Source: Rugalucina vietnamica
Taxonomy: Eukaryota > Mollusca > Bivalvia > Lucinida > Lucinidae
Reading direction: 5' to 3'
Assembly (NCBI GenBank): GCA_964017185.1
Contig: OZ024880.1
Span: 42,064,329-42,128,328, forward strand
DNA: 64,000 nt
Part shown: positions 33,201 to 47,200 of the stretch, in pieces
Position numbering within the stretch: the stretch's first letter is position 1
Layout: each line of letters opens with the position of its first letter
Position numbers and translations under genes: made by a program
The notes under the pieces: model-generated
Database searches by the model: none
The model's input: the letters and a program-made list of their open reading frames with translations, nothing else
Told to the model about the DNA's origin: nothing

Positions 33201-36200
33201 TCTGGTTTTTAAAAGACGAGACATATGGCTGTTTTTAGGAACAGGTTTCTCACCTAAATTCCAACATGTTTTTTAGCAAATTCTGAGGCCAAATACAGGC
33301 CTTAAACGCCCAAGGCCTTTAACACCGATCATGGAATTATCATGGAAAAGTCATGGAATTTTACTTTTTACTGTCTTTGGGAACCCTGTATACTGCTTAG
33401 ATACTCAGTCAATCATACTCGAAAACCTGTTTAAGTCTAATACTGAAACCTTTATTCCACCATGTATCAGTAAAGTGACTGCAGAACAATGGATGATGCT
33501 CAATATCGTCAAAAATGACATTCATGTTTTGGAATCAACCCTGGGCCTTATTTGTCTTCTATCGTTTACCACTGACACAGTATTTGGATACTTCCAGGTA
33601 TCAACCCTACTACGCACACGCCACCGAAAACAACTAAGGCAATTCCAGGTAAATATTGAGGAAAAAACATAGTATTTTCAGTTAAAAATTATTGACTGGA
33701 TATTACTTTCAACTTTAGCTATCATTTTATAGTAAATAACGCCTACCAACACCGCGTTTTGCATGTGAACGTCAGCAGAAATTAGGTTACGTTACAAATG
33801 GGAAGAGTACAGGTTGCAAAAAAAAAAAAAGTACCCTATCGAAATCCTGCTTCATTCAATTCGACAAAAAAAGCTTTTCATTTGAGCCACAGCATGTGAA
33901 AACCAACAATCTGCATATGCGAAAACAAAGGCGCAGATCAGCTCCGCAGTAACTGCGAAGCTGATCAGCGCTTTTGTTTACGCTACACGGATAGTACAAT
34001 TCCTCTACTTTCTAAATCCAAAATTTCCAGCCTCTAACCATCTTCTGTGACTGTACAGCCTGGTTTGTGTCAGACCTGGTCGGACCCAAATTGTTGGTTT
34101 TCTCATGCACAGGCTCATTTGTTGTTCCAGCTGGCATGACGCTTGGCTGTAAAACAAGCTGGAAGCCATACTCTGACTACTGCTACCTGTTCCAACGAAA
34201 CCACGTGTCTGGTACCGCGGCACAAACACTCTGTCACAGTCATCGGGGTCAGCTGGTCAGCATCCATGACAAAAATGAACAGGATTTTATAACAGCCAAT
34301 GTCTGGCATGATGGTGAGAGCTTACTGTGTGAATATACCTCCCATTTTAACTATTGTTTTCTTGAAATGCACATTTAACCTTACCAAAAATGTTGAACTT
34401 GTTAGTGTACATTGTATTTATTTCAAAGTCAAAGCTAGGTAATCACGAGCCAGGCACTGCGGCACAACACTCTGTCATGGTCATCGAGGTCAACTAGTTA
34501 GCATTCATGACAAAAATGAACAGGATTTTATTACACCCAATGTCTAGTATGATAATGAGGACTTATTGAATGTTAATGTACTTAGCGTCAATGAAAAAAA
34601 TACCAATAAATCAGGTTCAATTAACACACGGCAATATTTGATTCTTTCTGAAAAGAAAACTGTCGGTGCTTCAGCATTCATTTTAATATTCATGGCATAA
34701 AATGCCATCCATCATTGCTATTGAATAAAAATTAAAACTGAGATCCTTTAAGAGCAGTGAACACATTAATGAAAAAGTGGATGGGCCATACCGCGGTTTC
34801 GACTATTAAAGTCTCGTCAGTGACCCTTTAGATTTGGCAACATGGAGCCAAAGAGAATAACTGAAATTTTGCAACTTTCAACAAGGTAGTCGATACAAAG
34901 ACTAGTATTATCTAAATGGGACCAAACATTGGTTAGAAAATGAATATTTTATGAAAACGGTGCTCATCACAGCCGAAACGATTATGGGCAGTCCTGGACA
35001 AATGTCAGAAATTTTCATTAAAATGTATGGGGAGAATTTTAGTACATGTACCACGTAAAAGTATAAGGTCCTCAATTCCGGCAGTTGATGAAACATTTAA
35101 ACCAATTTGGTGACGTTTTACCTGTGGGTGTTAGATGCATAAGAAGACATGACGACTTATGAAAATAAGGCTTTCTAGTTCTCAAAAATTTCGAAAATCA
35201 CAAATTGCACGTATTGCACGTGCACCATAGTTCCAGGGTTAGTGGAACTGTTGAATGCCTCTTAATCAATTTGCTGTTGACCAGAATGATGAATGAAGCT
35301 AAAACTTTTAAAAGAAATTTTATATTAGTCAAGATTTTAGCCTGATTGTAACTTTTCATTGACGCTGTGTATATATTTCATCTCGCATATAATTACTGCA
35401 GAGCTTTAAAGAGAAAAATCTGGAGGTGTTCCTATGTCCAAATTATAGACTCGGAGTTTGACAGTGGAAACGATTAATGGATGAAATGATACAAAAATAT
35501 GCATATCGAAATATAATATTTATTGTATTCCCAGGGATCACCACTTTTTATCATCATTTGTCCTTTTTCAACTATACCACCACGCGAACTTTATGCACTG
35601 TATATTTATTTATTTATTTTGCAAATTTTCCATTGCCATTATAGTTTTCTTTGATTCGCGAGATGGTACTCTGCGTTAAAGCTTATGTAAGCTACTGTAC
35701 TATTAGCGAGATCGGAATTAGCGAATTAGGTTATCGCGAACATTCCAGAACTTTGCGCAAGTTTTATTTTATCTAGGGAAAGCGCCATTTGACACGGTCT
35801 GGATAGGCTTGAGTGACCTGCAGCTCGAGAATCGGTTCCAGTAGAGTGAGCGAACTTTGTGCAAGTTTTATTTTATTTTATCTAGGCAAAGCGCCATTTG
35901 ACACGGTCTGGATAGGCTTGAGTGACCTACAGCTCGAGAACCGGTTCCAGTGGAGTGAGCGAACTTTGTGAAAGTTTTATTTTGTTTTATCTACATGTAG
36001 GCAAAGCTCCATTTGACACGGTCTGGATAGGCTTGAGTGACCTGCAGCTCGAGAATCGGTTTCAGTGGAGTGATGGCACTGATGTGACCTATACAAACTG
36101 GCAGACCCAGGAACCCAATAACCTTGGGAACGAAGACTGTGTCGAGGCTCGTATCAAGGTTAGTCAAACATGCTTGTTACTTACTATCAGTCTTATTACG

Positions 36201-39200
36201 TACGTATTAATGTTACTTTAATGTATTGCTATTTTTTCAATCGTGAACCTTTATTTTACTGATATTACCTATACCAACTGGCAGACTCAGGCACCCATTA
36301 ACCTACGGAACGAGGAGTGCGTTGAGGCTCGTATCAAGGGGCAGCAAAAATGTAATTTTTGTCTTTCTCTCATTTTTCTTATTTTTAAAAAGAAAAATTA
36401 TGTATATTGCAGGCAAAGGAGGACGACGTTTAATGAATTTTAAAAAAAAGTAACAACAATGATAGGGAACTGGTGCAGGAGGAGCGAAAGCCTCACTAAA
36501 AGTACACGTAGACAAACAAAATTTCAAACAGTATCTTCCATTTATATCTTATCTTTATAATAAAATATAATTGTTAGATACTTTGAAAGCAGTAAAACCA
36601 TTCAAAGAGAGGTGGGCCATATTGTACAATTTCGGGTAATGAACCTTCATCAGTGACCCTTTACAAAACTGGCAGCGAAAGCCAGACATTCATGATTGCT
36701 GCAATTTCAAGAATTTTCACCAGTATAGTCTAAGTCAAAGACTAGTATTCCCAAAGGGGCCAAAATATTCAAAATTCTGATAAGATGATGATTCTTAACG
36801 TACAATATATTTGAAATACTCCAAATATCTTCTTTGATCTCAAAGGATCAAAAGAAAAATATAATCTGCACTATGTATGATGTACGGGGAGACTTTTTAT
36901 GGCCGCCACACGGCACAACACCAGCTGCAGTAATAGCAAATAAAATATATAGAGGATATTTGCTTTTTTGAGGTGAATACCAAATATATTTCATCGAGTG
37001 AGTTGAAAACATCAGAATTTTCACGAGTGCGCAGCACGAGTGAAAATTATTATGTTTTCAACTCACGAGATGAAATATACTTGGTATTCACCGAAAAAAA
37101 AGCAAATTTTCTTTTTATTTTATACAATGCACAGGCATTTTCCAATGCACAAGGTAGGAGGTGAAAATGCAAAAACAAAAATTTTTTGAAAACACAAATA
37201 ATTTTGATACCACATTGTTCCTTATGTTCTAACTAAGAAAATGAATACCCACACTTTATGTTTTCGTTCATAAATAACGGAGTTATAGGCGTTTGAATTT
37301 CTGAAGTGAGACACATTTAATGACGTCAAGTAAATGGAAACGTCGGAAGTAATCCAAAAAATCTGACGTCATTACAGTGACGATATAGGCTGATATCAGT
37401 CACTAGTGACTTTTGATATCAGTGAGATTTGATATCAGTGAAATTTCATATCAATGAAAATACCAATTTTATCAAGTTTTGATGATACATTGGGTTTCAC
37501 TGAAAAGTATAAAATAAAATTGTAGATCCTTCGAAACTGAGCAGTAAAGGTGGGCCATATTGTACAATTTCGGGTAAAGAACCTTCATCAGTGACCCTTT
37601 ACAAAACTGGCAGCGAAAGCCAGACATTCATGATTGCTGCAATTTCAAGAATTTTCACCAGTATAGTCTAAGTCAAAGACTGATATTCCCAAAGGTGCCA
37701 AATATTCAAAATTCTGTTAAGATGATGATTCTTAACGTACAATATATTTGAAATACGCCAAATATCTTCACTGATCTCAAAAGATCAAAAGAAAAACATA
37801 ATCTGCACTATGGATGATGTACGGGGAGACTTTTTAGGGCCGCCACCGCACAACACCAGCTGCAGTAAATAAAATATAATTGTTAGATCCTTCGAAAGCA
37901 GTAAAACCATTCAAAGAGAGGTGGGCCATATTGTGCAATTTCGGGTAATGAACCTTCATCAGTGACCCTTTACAAAACTGGCAGCGAAAGCCAGACATTC
38001 ATGATTGCTGCAATTTCAAGAATTTTCACCAGTATGGTCTAAATCAAAGACTAATATTCCCAAAGGGGCCAAATATTCAAAATTCTGTTAAGATGATGAT
38101 TCTTAACGTACAATATATTTGAAATACTCCAAATATCTTCACTGATCTCAAAGGATCAAAAGAAAAATATAATCTGCACTATGGATGATGTACGGGGAGA
38201 CTTTTTAGGGTAGGATAGGAAAAATGTGTATAGGAAATGTCGTTTAGAAGAAAAGGGACTACACCTGTCCACTGAACGGATGATGCTCTTCATTCCCGAT
38301 GAAAGAGAACTTTGTTGACCCATGCCTATTCACCAAATGGTGTAATACAATAATTTCTGTTTCAGGACGGAACGTGGAACGACGAGGCATGCTCATCTGT
38401 AAGAGCCGGTTATATCTGTAAAGCTCCTAAAGAAGCGGTGTCAGCCACTCAGAATCCGTACCAAATAGGATGTCCATTGGTAAATGCATCTGTAGTTGTT
38501 TGTATGTGTAGAGCATTGTTAAATGATCATCCGTTTTTGTCTATACAGACCCTACCTTAAATCGCCCTTGTCAGTCGGACCCGGGATCGGACCAAAGTCA
38601 CCGTGTACGCATGTTAATCTGGATCTCTTCTCATCATATTAATCAAGGATTCACAATATAAGTGTATTTAAGCTAAAGCTGGTTTACAATGTATGACGAA
38701 TGATAAGCACGCGTTCAATAAAAGCCTATTTCTAGTTTCACTAAAACTCTGTCTGTTTCCAATTATTTATGACTAGACTCTACGGAATAATTTGCATAGT
38801 TTTGCAAAATGTATCTGACCTAAAATATATACATGCATATTTTATGTGCAAACATTGTGGTTTGTACACCTATTGTACCAAAGGTGGCTTTGAATGTGCT
38901 AAGATGTAATATAAAATGAGGAAGGCTAAAAATACCTATTTCGTATATTGTGTTTCGCAAAATGTATGTACATGTATCTGACCTAAAATATATACATGCA
39001 TTTTTATGTAGATGCAAACATTGTGGTTTGTACACCTATTGTACTAAAGGTGGGTGGCTTTGAATGTGCTAAAATGTAATATAAAACGAGGAAGGCTAAA
39101 AATACCTACTAGTTTCGTATCTTGTGTTTCGCAAAATGTATGTATCAGACCTAAATATATATACCTGCATTTTTATGTAGATGCAAACATTGTAGTTTGT

Positions 39201-41174
39201 ACACCTATTGTACCAAAGGTGGCGTTGAATGTGCTAAAAAGTCATATAAAACAAAGAAGGCTCAAAATACCTATTCCTAATATTGTGTTTCCAGTACTCA
39301 CTTGGCTATGGCCCGCTGTGTTACAAAATGTCTTGGAGGGCTGCAGTAAAATGGACTGATGCTAGAACTTCTTGTAACAAGACATACCATGGCAGTCTGG
39401 CTACTGTTAATGATAGGTGGGAATATTTTATGTAGACTTAATAATTTTAAATACCCATAATCTGCTTTCTCTATCATACCCGAATCAGATTAGTATGCTG
39501 GTGAAAAGCCAAATTGACATTAGCACACCAGAGAGATGGAGCTTGACCGGATGGGATAAAGGAATAGAAGAAATACAATGTACATATCATTTAGAAACTT
39601 TACCTGGCATCCCTGGTCCACAAAAGCCCATACATGTACAATCACAACATATGGAGTCTTTCTATGAGAAACCGAATATGTCCTTTTGTGTCTCCTTGCA
39701 ATACCTAGGACGTATATTTCGCAGCATTTATAACAGTTCCTGTTCATGAGATACTGGAATTGGGACAATAATTGTGGAACTTTTTTCATACCCAAGTATA
39801 ATGATTGACCTAAGGTTAGCGGAGTTTCTAGTATGCTGTCTCAAACTAAACCATAGCATTACCCCATTAGTTCGGCAAAAGTTATCCACACAAGTGGAAG
39901 TTAGCGGGTTTTTTTTTCGCAGGTACATCCAGGCATTCCTGTCGAGTCAATTGCTGTACAGGACGGGGTATTTCTGGCTAGGTCTATCAGACACTGCTAA
40001 GACCGGGACTTACGCCTGGGATAGTGGGGATAATGTGATGTTTACGTACTGGCATAACACACATACCGGTAAGATAGAGTCGACTATTAATATGATCTAA
40101 GTATTCAACAGCAGGTCGTTATACAGAAAGCTTATGAAATGTAAATGTAGGCAATGATCAGGAAATGACGCAATCAGAAAGAAATTCCCACTCCAAAAAC
40201 CCGAGATTGGAAAAAAACTAAATTAAAAATCAGGTACTTATACTGAGAAAACATATCTTAAGCCGAGTGAGGAGCTTACCCAAACTTAGCTAAAATATGA
40301 AAACGTACATAATGTTTTCTAACAACACAAAGATTCAACACCAAGAACCACCACAGAAGTATCGCCTTAGAACGATCAGTAATGTAAAATACCTGGCGGG
40401 CTTATACTATTTTAGTAAAATAATTTTACAGGACTAACCTCACCCTCAGCTATGGTTCACAACATTTAGTTAGTTGTTCGGTCTTCGTGGTTAATCTCTA
40501 ACTCATCTATGAATCATCAAGGACAAACACATAAATCATGATAACGTCCAAGTTGAATCGAAAACGAGGACTCACAGATTCAAGAAATCAACTTTTCATG
40601 AGCCGGCCTGCTATTATTGATGGGTTTCGAAACAGGCCTGTATGGTACTTCTGGTTTATATAAACAAACCGATTTTAAAATAATATTTTATTTTATCACC
40701 ACAGGCAACGAAAAGTCAACGTGTGTTGCGATGCGAGCCGATCAACCTATTGGTCTGTGGGAGAATCTTAACTGTACCCAGAAGGGCAACTACATCTGTC
40801 AGTTTCCACGGACCGGAGGGTTCTCCACCGTACCCACAACTCCGACCCCCTACCCAAATGTCCCCTGTCCGTTCGGGTGGTTTGCTGTACAAGGAAACTG
40901 TTACTATGTACGTTAGCAATAATTGGAAAACTTTATTGGGCAAAGGTTTATAGTACCATTTCTTCTTGCTGGCTTCCGTTACTCTTGAATTTATCTCAAA
41001 TAGTGCTGGCAAAGGACCAAAACAAATGCACAATGATATACCAACGGAAGGGTCAGGGAAAGCCACAATAAAATGATAAAATACCATAGCCTATCCCAAG
41101 TACATTGTACCCGGAGAAAGAGGGGACAACTTTGGACAAAAAGGTGCATGTACATTATGAACACTATGGTAGAA

Positions 41175-41219
<45 letters not shown>

Positions 41220-44200
41220 GAGAAAATTCTCCCACCAGAACACAGCAAACAACAGAAAAGGCAACGCGATATGACATACTAATACCAAATCCAAATAACA
41301 TCTACTTAGATAACACAAATCCTTTAAGAATTACAGACCTTTAATTGTTTATGCCTAGGCATTTTCTCAGAAGACGGACATGCGAACTTGGATGGACGCT
41401 GCTGCACACTGCAAAAACCTAGGAGGCGACTTGCCCAGTTTCCATAATACACTGAACGACTCTTTCATCAACAGTTTTGTCAAGTATGTCAGTTCCATGT
41501 GAAATTGAAACTAATTGTTTATTATATATTGCTTTGGTGCTGTTAATTTTAAAGCATGGAGTAGTGACACTTCCAGAGGAAGAAACAAATAAAACAACCC
41601 TTATTCCATAAAATGGCCCATATCTCTACAAGGAAAAATGCATTGAAAACATTTTACGAAGGGGATACTTAAATGCCTTTTGTTTAGAAATGACCCCTTT
41701 CCAGATTTATTCTCTAGCTTAGACACACAATACACAGAAACTATCTGTAATTATTTCATGGTTACTGTATTACTTAATTTTCCAGTGCCAAAGAAGGGGC
41801 CCGGCAGACATTTTGGATAGGGATCAACGACAGAGATAATGAGAATGGTAGCATTTAGTTTGACTACCAAACCAATTTTATATCAGTATAGGGTTTTCGG
41901 GAGGTTTTGTTTTTTTTAAATGTAATTTACTGACCATCGAACGTCTTACATTCTGAGCATTTACTGCATAGATAATAATACTACTACTACTAATAATAAT
42001 AATGGTATTTTAAATCACCGTTTGATCACTGTATTTTCTCACTTGGATTACTGTACATACTAACTAACACATTCGTCTTTTAGATCTACATGTACTCACT
42101 TCTCATAAAATGTTCGTTCGAGGGCTACATTTTGTCTTTGATTGTATCAGTCACTGGTCACTAAACCCTTTACTATTGTTATGATTTAAGGCTATGTTTG
42201 GAGCGATGGAAGTGCCGTAGATTATACAAACTGGCTTAAGGGAGAACCTAACAACGCCTACGGGAGCGAGGACTGCACCTTATACTTAACTGACAGGCAG
42301 GGTTGGAACGATATGAATTGCTATGCTACATATAACTACATTTGTGCCATTCCAAGAGGTAGTGTTACAATTGTTACAAGTGAGAAAACCAACAATTTGG
42401 GTTCTGGTCAGGTCTGACACGAACCGGCCTGTACTGTCACAGAAGCAGTCTAGAAACTCAAAGTTTCAGATTTCAGAAGAAGAAGGATTGTAATATCCGT
42501 GCAGCGAAACCAAAGGCGCTGATCAGCTTCGCAGTATGTAGATTAAACAAACTGGAGGAAATGGGTGGGGCAAGTAAAAGCTAATGTATGGACCCAGACC
42601 CCAATTAATTTTACTATATAGTTTAATCATTTGTTATGCCTCCTACCTTTCTTACTGACATTTCTGGCTTTGTTTTGAAGCTTTTCTGCAAGCTAGCAGG
42701 GCATGCCAGATGTTTTAATCAAGTTTAAAGTATATCGTGACCTGCTCGTTTTCAAGCTATTTTAACTTTAAAGACACCCATTATTTCGTTTATTTTGACG
42801 AGATATTGCAATTATACATTGAAGGGAGCTCTTACAATAACAACGATGCTGTTTGATGCTTGGTTAAACGTATCATAGTCTTGGAGCTATTCAAAAAGTC
42901 AACCGACCCCCTACTTCAATAAGTCCAAAATAAGACAAATTTGCCTCTCTACATGGTAAAGATACAGCCACTGAATTAATTCAAAGCATTGGCGCATCAC
43001 CAATTCTGGTATCGTTTTGTTAAGTACTATGACAGGAAAGGTTAGATAAGGCAATTCAGTGACCTTGACCTTTGACCCTTGACCTTTATGATAGTCACAA
43101 TTCTACACTTAAAATTGGATTTTTGCACCAAAATTACCTATTCTTCACAAAATAACGGGTAAAAGCTGTGACCTTGACCTTCAATTTGTCTGTTTTGTAT
43201 ATTGTTCTTTTCATTTTAACATTATGATGCACTATCATGGTGAGTTTAACATTATTACACCAGAGAACGAGAAAAACTTGAAAATCATTAATGATTACAT
43301 TATACATTATAGGGGTCATAACTGCACCTTGTTGACTACTCAGAGGTGTTTGGAACCACTACTGATGCAATGGGTGAGGTTTGGTCCAGTAGATTTCGTT
43401 AAAGCACCCAAGTCATTTCTTAGATAACAGTTCCAGTGCTGTTCTGTTGTGAAAAATCTTTATGTTGTCTGTTTATTGATCTGTTTGTATGTGCATTTTT
43501 ATGTGAATTTTTCTATTTTAAAATTCGAGGATGGCCAGTTTCTGTCTGTTCCGCCTTGGGCTTCAGATGTGAAATCATGAAGAGATACAAAGGGGGTATT
43601 GGTTCCTGAAAACACACTTTCATTTCAGTGTCGAAACAGGGAGCACGCCTGAAGGTGATATTCTCTTTAGGGCAGAGACCTCTAATTATCGTTCCCATAG
43701 ACTCCCATTGTAATTTGTCCCAAAACAATACTCATTCTTAGGCTTCACAGCTTATAGTGGACCCCGACACATTCAGCAGACGAGAGATCGCCCCAGGCCG
43801 TGTACAAGTGCAGCAAAAAATAGGGCGTTAGCCAGCATTCAAGGACGGTACTTTTCGCTGTTTAGGGACACCCCAAAATCGCTCAACAATGAAAAAATAA
43901 TTATTCAAAAATAACTACATCCGCAATTTGGCCATAGCATGGCGAAACAGCAGCCGATTAAATAGAAATATATAGCAAAATATTCAAGAACGACCATACT
44001 ATCATGTGACAAAAGACATTTGATAGATACGCATTTATGACCAATGGTAGGTAGCGTTACATCTTAAATTTGCCGCGGTAGATCTGCCCACACTTCGGGC
44101 CATTCACAGGCAACGTTACATTTACTGGTCTCTGTCCTTTTCAAATAGGACTATTGGTCTGATGCTCGTGCGCCGTGTTTATTAGCACTAACATGAGGGA

Positions 44201-47200
44201 GGTAATTCGCCCCCAGTATTTTACCAAATAAACAGATACATGGACTGTTCTAACATTTTCTGAAAGCTCATGCAATGGTCTATTCAGAATGCTACAACAA
44301 GCAGAGTGTTCACATAAACTGGCAGTCTTACACCCCAGTGAATGGGGGAACTACTTTGTGTGAAAGTATATCCGGATCGTACAACGAGTCAAGGGAAGTA
44401 ATTGTGATCTGATTCGGTATGGAGTGATGAAAGTGGCGTAGTTTGAACAAACTTGAGAAAGGAGGTGGATCAAGTAAAACCTTATGTATGGAGGGATGGA
44501 AGTGCCGTACATTAAACAAACTGGAGAATGGGGATGGGGCAAGTAAAAGCTATGGAAGTGCCGTAAATTAAACAAACTGCAGAAAGGGGATGGGGCAAGT
44601 AACGGGCATGGAAATGAATACCGTGTCCTTTACTACGTAGACAGCCACGGGTGGAATTTATGTAATGTACAAATGTTGTTTTCAGTAATTATTTCCGATT
44701 CCAGGTTCAACGCTACCACCCGCGACGGTCATACCAACACCTGCAAGATGTAAGTCTATGAAACCGTTGCAGGAATAACTTTTTCATAAGCAAAAGTCGA
44801 TCGTAACCATAGACTCAATGATTTGAGCGTACTGTATTTACTGTACTTTTTTAAGTATAGCTCGTGTCATTTTTATGTAGATTTAATGCACCAGTCATTT
44901 GTATTACCAGCTCCCCTAGGGCCGGGGAATAGCGGGGCTTTTAACTTTTCAATTTTTAAAGCCCGGCTAAAAGCCCCGGCTCCCCGGAGGCTGACAATAA
45001 TGTGGAACAAAAGCTGGGAGTTGTCCTGATTAAACAGAAACATGAGAGAAGGGCTTCAATTTATGCATGTAAATGTTTAGGTGAATTTGCTAATTAAGTA
45101 AGTACCATAAAAGTAATTAAAGTTAAAAATACCATTTACAACTAATTTGAATTAATGTTACCGTGTATTAGCGAGAAATTAAAACCCCGGCACATCCCCG
45201 GCACTGCCGGGACACATCAGAGGCTAAAGCCTGGCACTTAAGCCCCGCTGTGTCCCCGCTATCCCCGGGCCTAGTGGGGGTCGGGGGTGCAAATGGCTGG
45301 TGCATAAATCATTGTCATTGTATTCATGCAGCTGACTGTATGTGTTTAAACTTTTTGTGGCTTCTTTATTTTTTCACAAATTGTGTTGTTATTCGGGCAT
45401 TGAGACTAAAAGGCTCCATCAACGATAATCTGATAACCAAATCTTTCTTCGACTTATTACTCACTTATTTTACGTCCTGTTTGAAAAGCCAATCTGTGTG
45501 GAAGCGATCCAAACTGGTATTTCTTCAACAACAACTGCTACATGTTGAACCCCGTGTCCGGACCCAACTCCACCCTGAACTGGTACGACGCCAACAGCTA
45601 CTGCCAGGGACTCGGGGCACAGCTGGCCAGCGTACATAATAATGATGAAAATCACTATATATATGGCATAGTGAGTAGCTTAACCCTTTCAATGAATGAA
45701 TAATGGATTCACCCATCATTATCATTTGGGTGAGTCCACTTTCATTTTAGGGGCTTCAGGTGTGATTTTAAAATTTTATTCCATTGTTCGACGAATTTCC
45801 TCTAAGCAAACAGAATAGCCCCAGATGGGACGCCGCGTTTTGCGGCGTCACATCTGGGGCTATTCTATTTGCCTATGTCCCATAAAAAGAACGCCAGGCT
45901 GATATGAGTTAAAACGTTGCCCACTTGTGACGAATGAACGTGTCCTTCATTTTCATATGGATTAGTCCACTTTCATTGTAGGGACACCAGGGGTAATTTT
46001 TTGGGGAAAAAAAGACATTTCATTTTCCGATGAATTTGCCTATGTCTCACATACATGTATATAAATGTACTAATATATGAATCTAAAAAAAATAATACCA
46101 GTCACAACCATTTTCCAGCAAAGCTTATTTACTGAACATCACGCCTTGTTAATGCGATTTATTCCAACTATTTCAGACTAACTTACGAGATATAACTAAC
46201 TACTGGCTGGGTCTAAACGAACTTGGGTCCAACGGTTTTGAGTAAGTACAAATAATCCGTCGTAAATACATGCTGTTCGAATGGTCTGTGCAAAGTTGTT
46301 ACAAGACAGGTATGTACATCCAACACTCTTTCATCTGCTATGCGTCGGTCGTTCTCATGTGCGTTGGCCAGTATCTCTTGGTAACCGGTCTGGTTTTGTA
46401 TTTTCTACAACTATCACTTATATAGTCGTTTGAAACAATGCTGTTAAATGTTTTCGGACTTAAAACAAGTTCTTGTGCGTTTAGATGGACCGATCAGACA
46501 CCACTCGGATATACTATGTGGGACACCAATGAACCCAATGACTACAATGGGGCAGAACTCTGTGTAGAGATGAGAGACTTTAGAGCAGGTACATCACTAA
46601 TTTATTATAAAAAAAACTATCCATCCCTTCATTGTTGCCTTGTTTCCGAATTGGTACTATTTGGTTATAAACGTTCATTATATTTGTTACATTGTATTTT
46701 CTGATTTGTATTGTTGTGCTCAAGGGCATTGGCCTACATGTATTTAATAACTTTTCTTCTTCTTCTTCTTCTTTATAATTAACCCCTCATTACGCAGTGA
46801 AGTTTCACTAGTCTTATATGTTTGTTCGAATTGATGATTAATACCCCGGTCAACAGCTATGGTCATGTCGGTACGTTGCCTCCATTTTATAGGACCCATC
46901 GTCAAGATATCATGACATCCAAAATGCGCTACGACTATAAATGTTACCACCCAAGATGTAACGATGGATTCACTAAACCACTTGTCTTTATTTCACAGAA
47001 AGTGATACATTTATTTCACTGAAATTGGTAAATTTATTTGGTAAAATATGACATTGGCTTAGCATAGACCTTTTAGATGCTCTCTTCGGTGGGATGAACA
47101 GACACTGGGACAGAAATATGCCCTGTCCGATGCCGAGCCCGACGACCATTTCGAGGAAATCCAAATACAGTGCTAAGGTATTTTATGTTCGATTTCCATC

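Noticed and set aside
41073-41344. Ser/Leu-rich and Arg/Glu-rich frames
   Set aside because: Translations of a (CT)n microsatellite.
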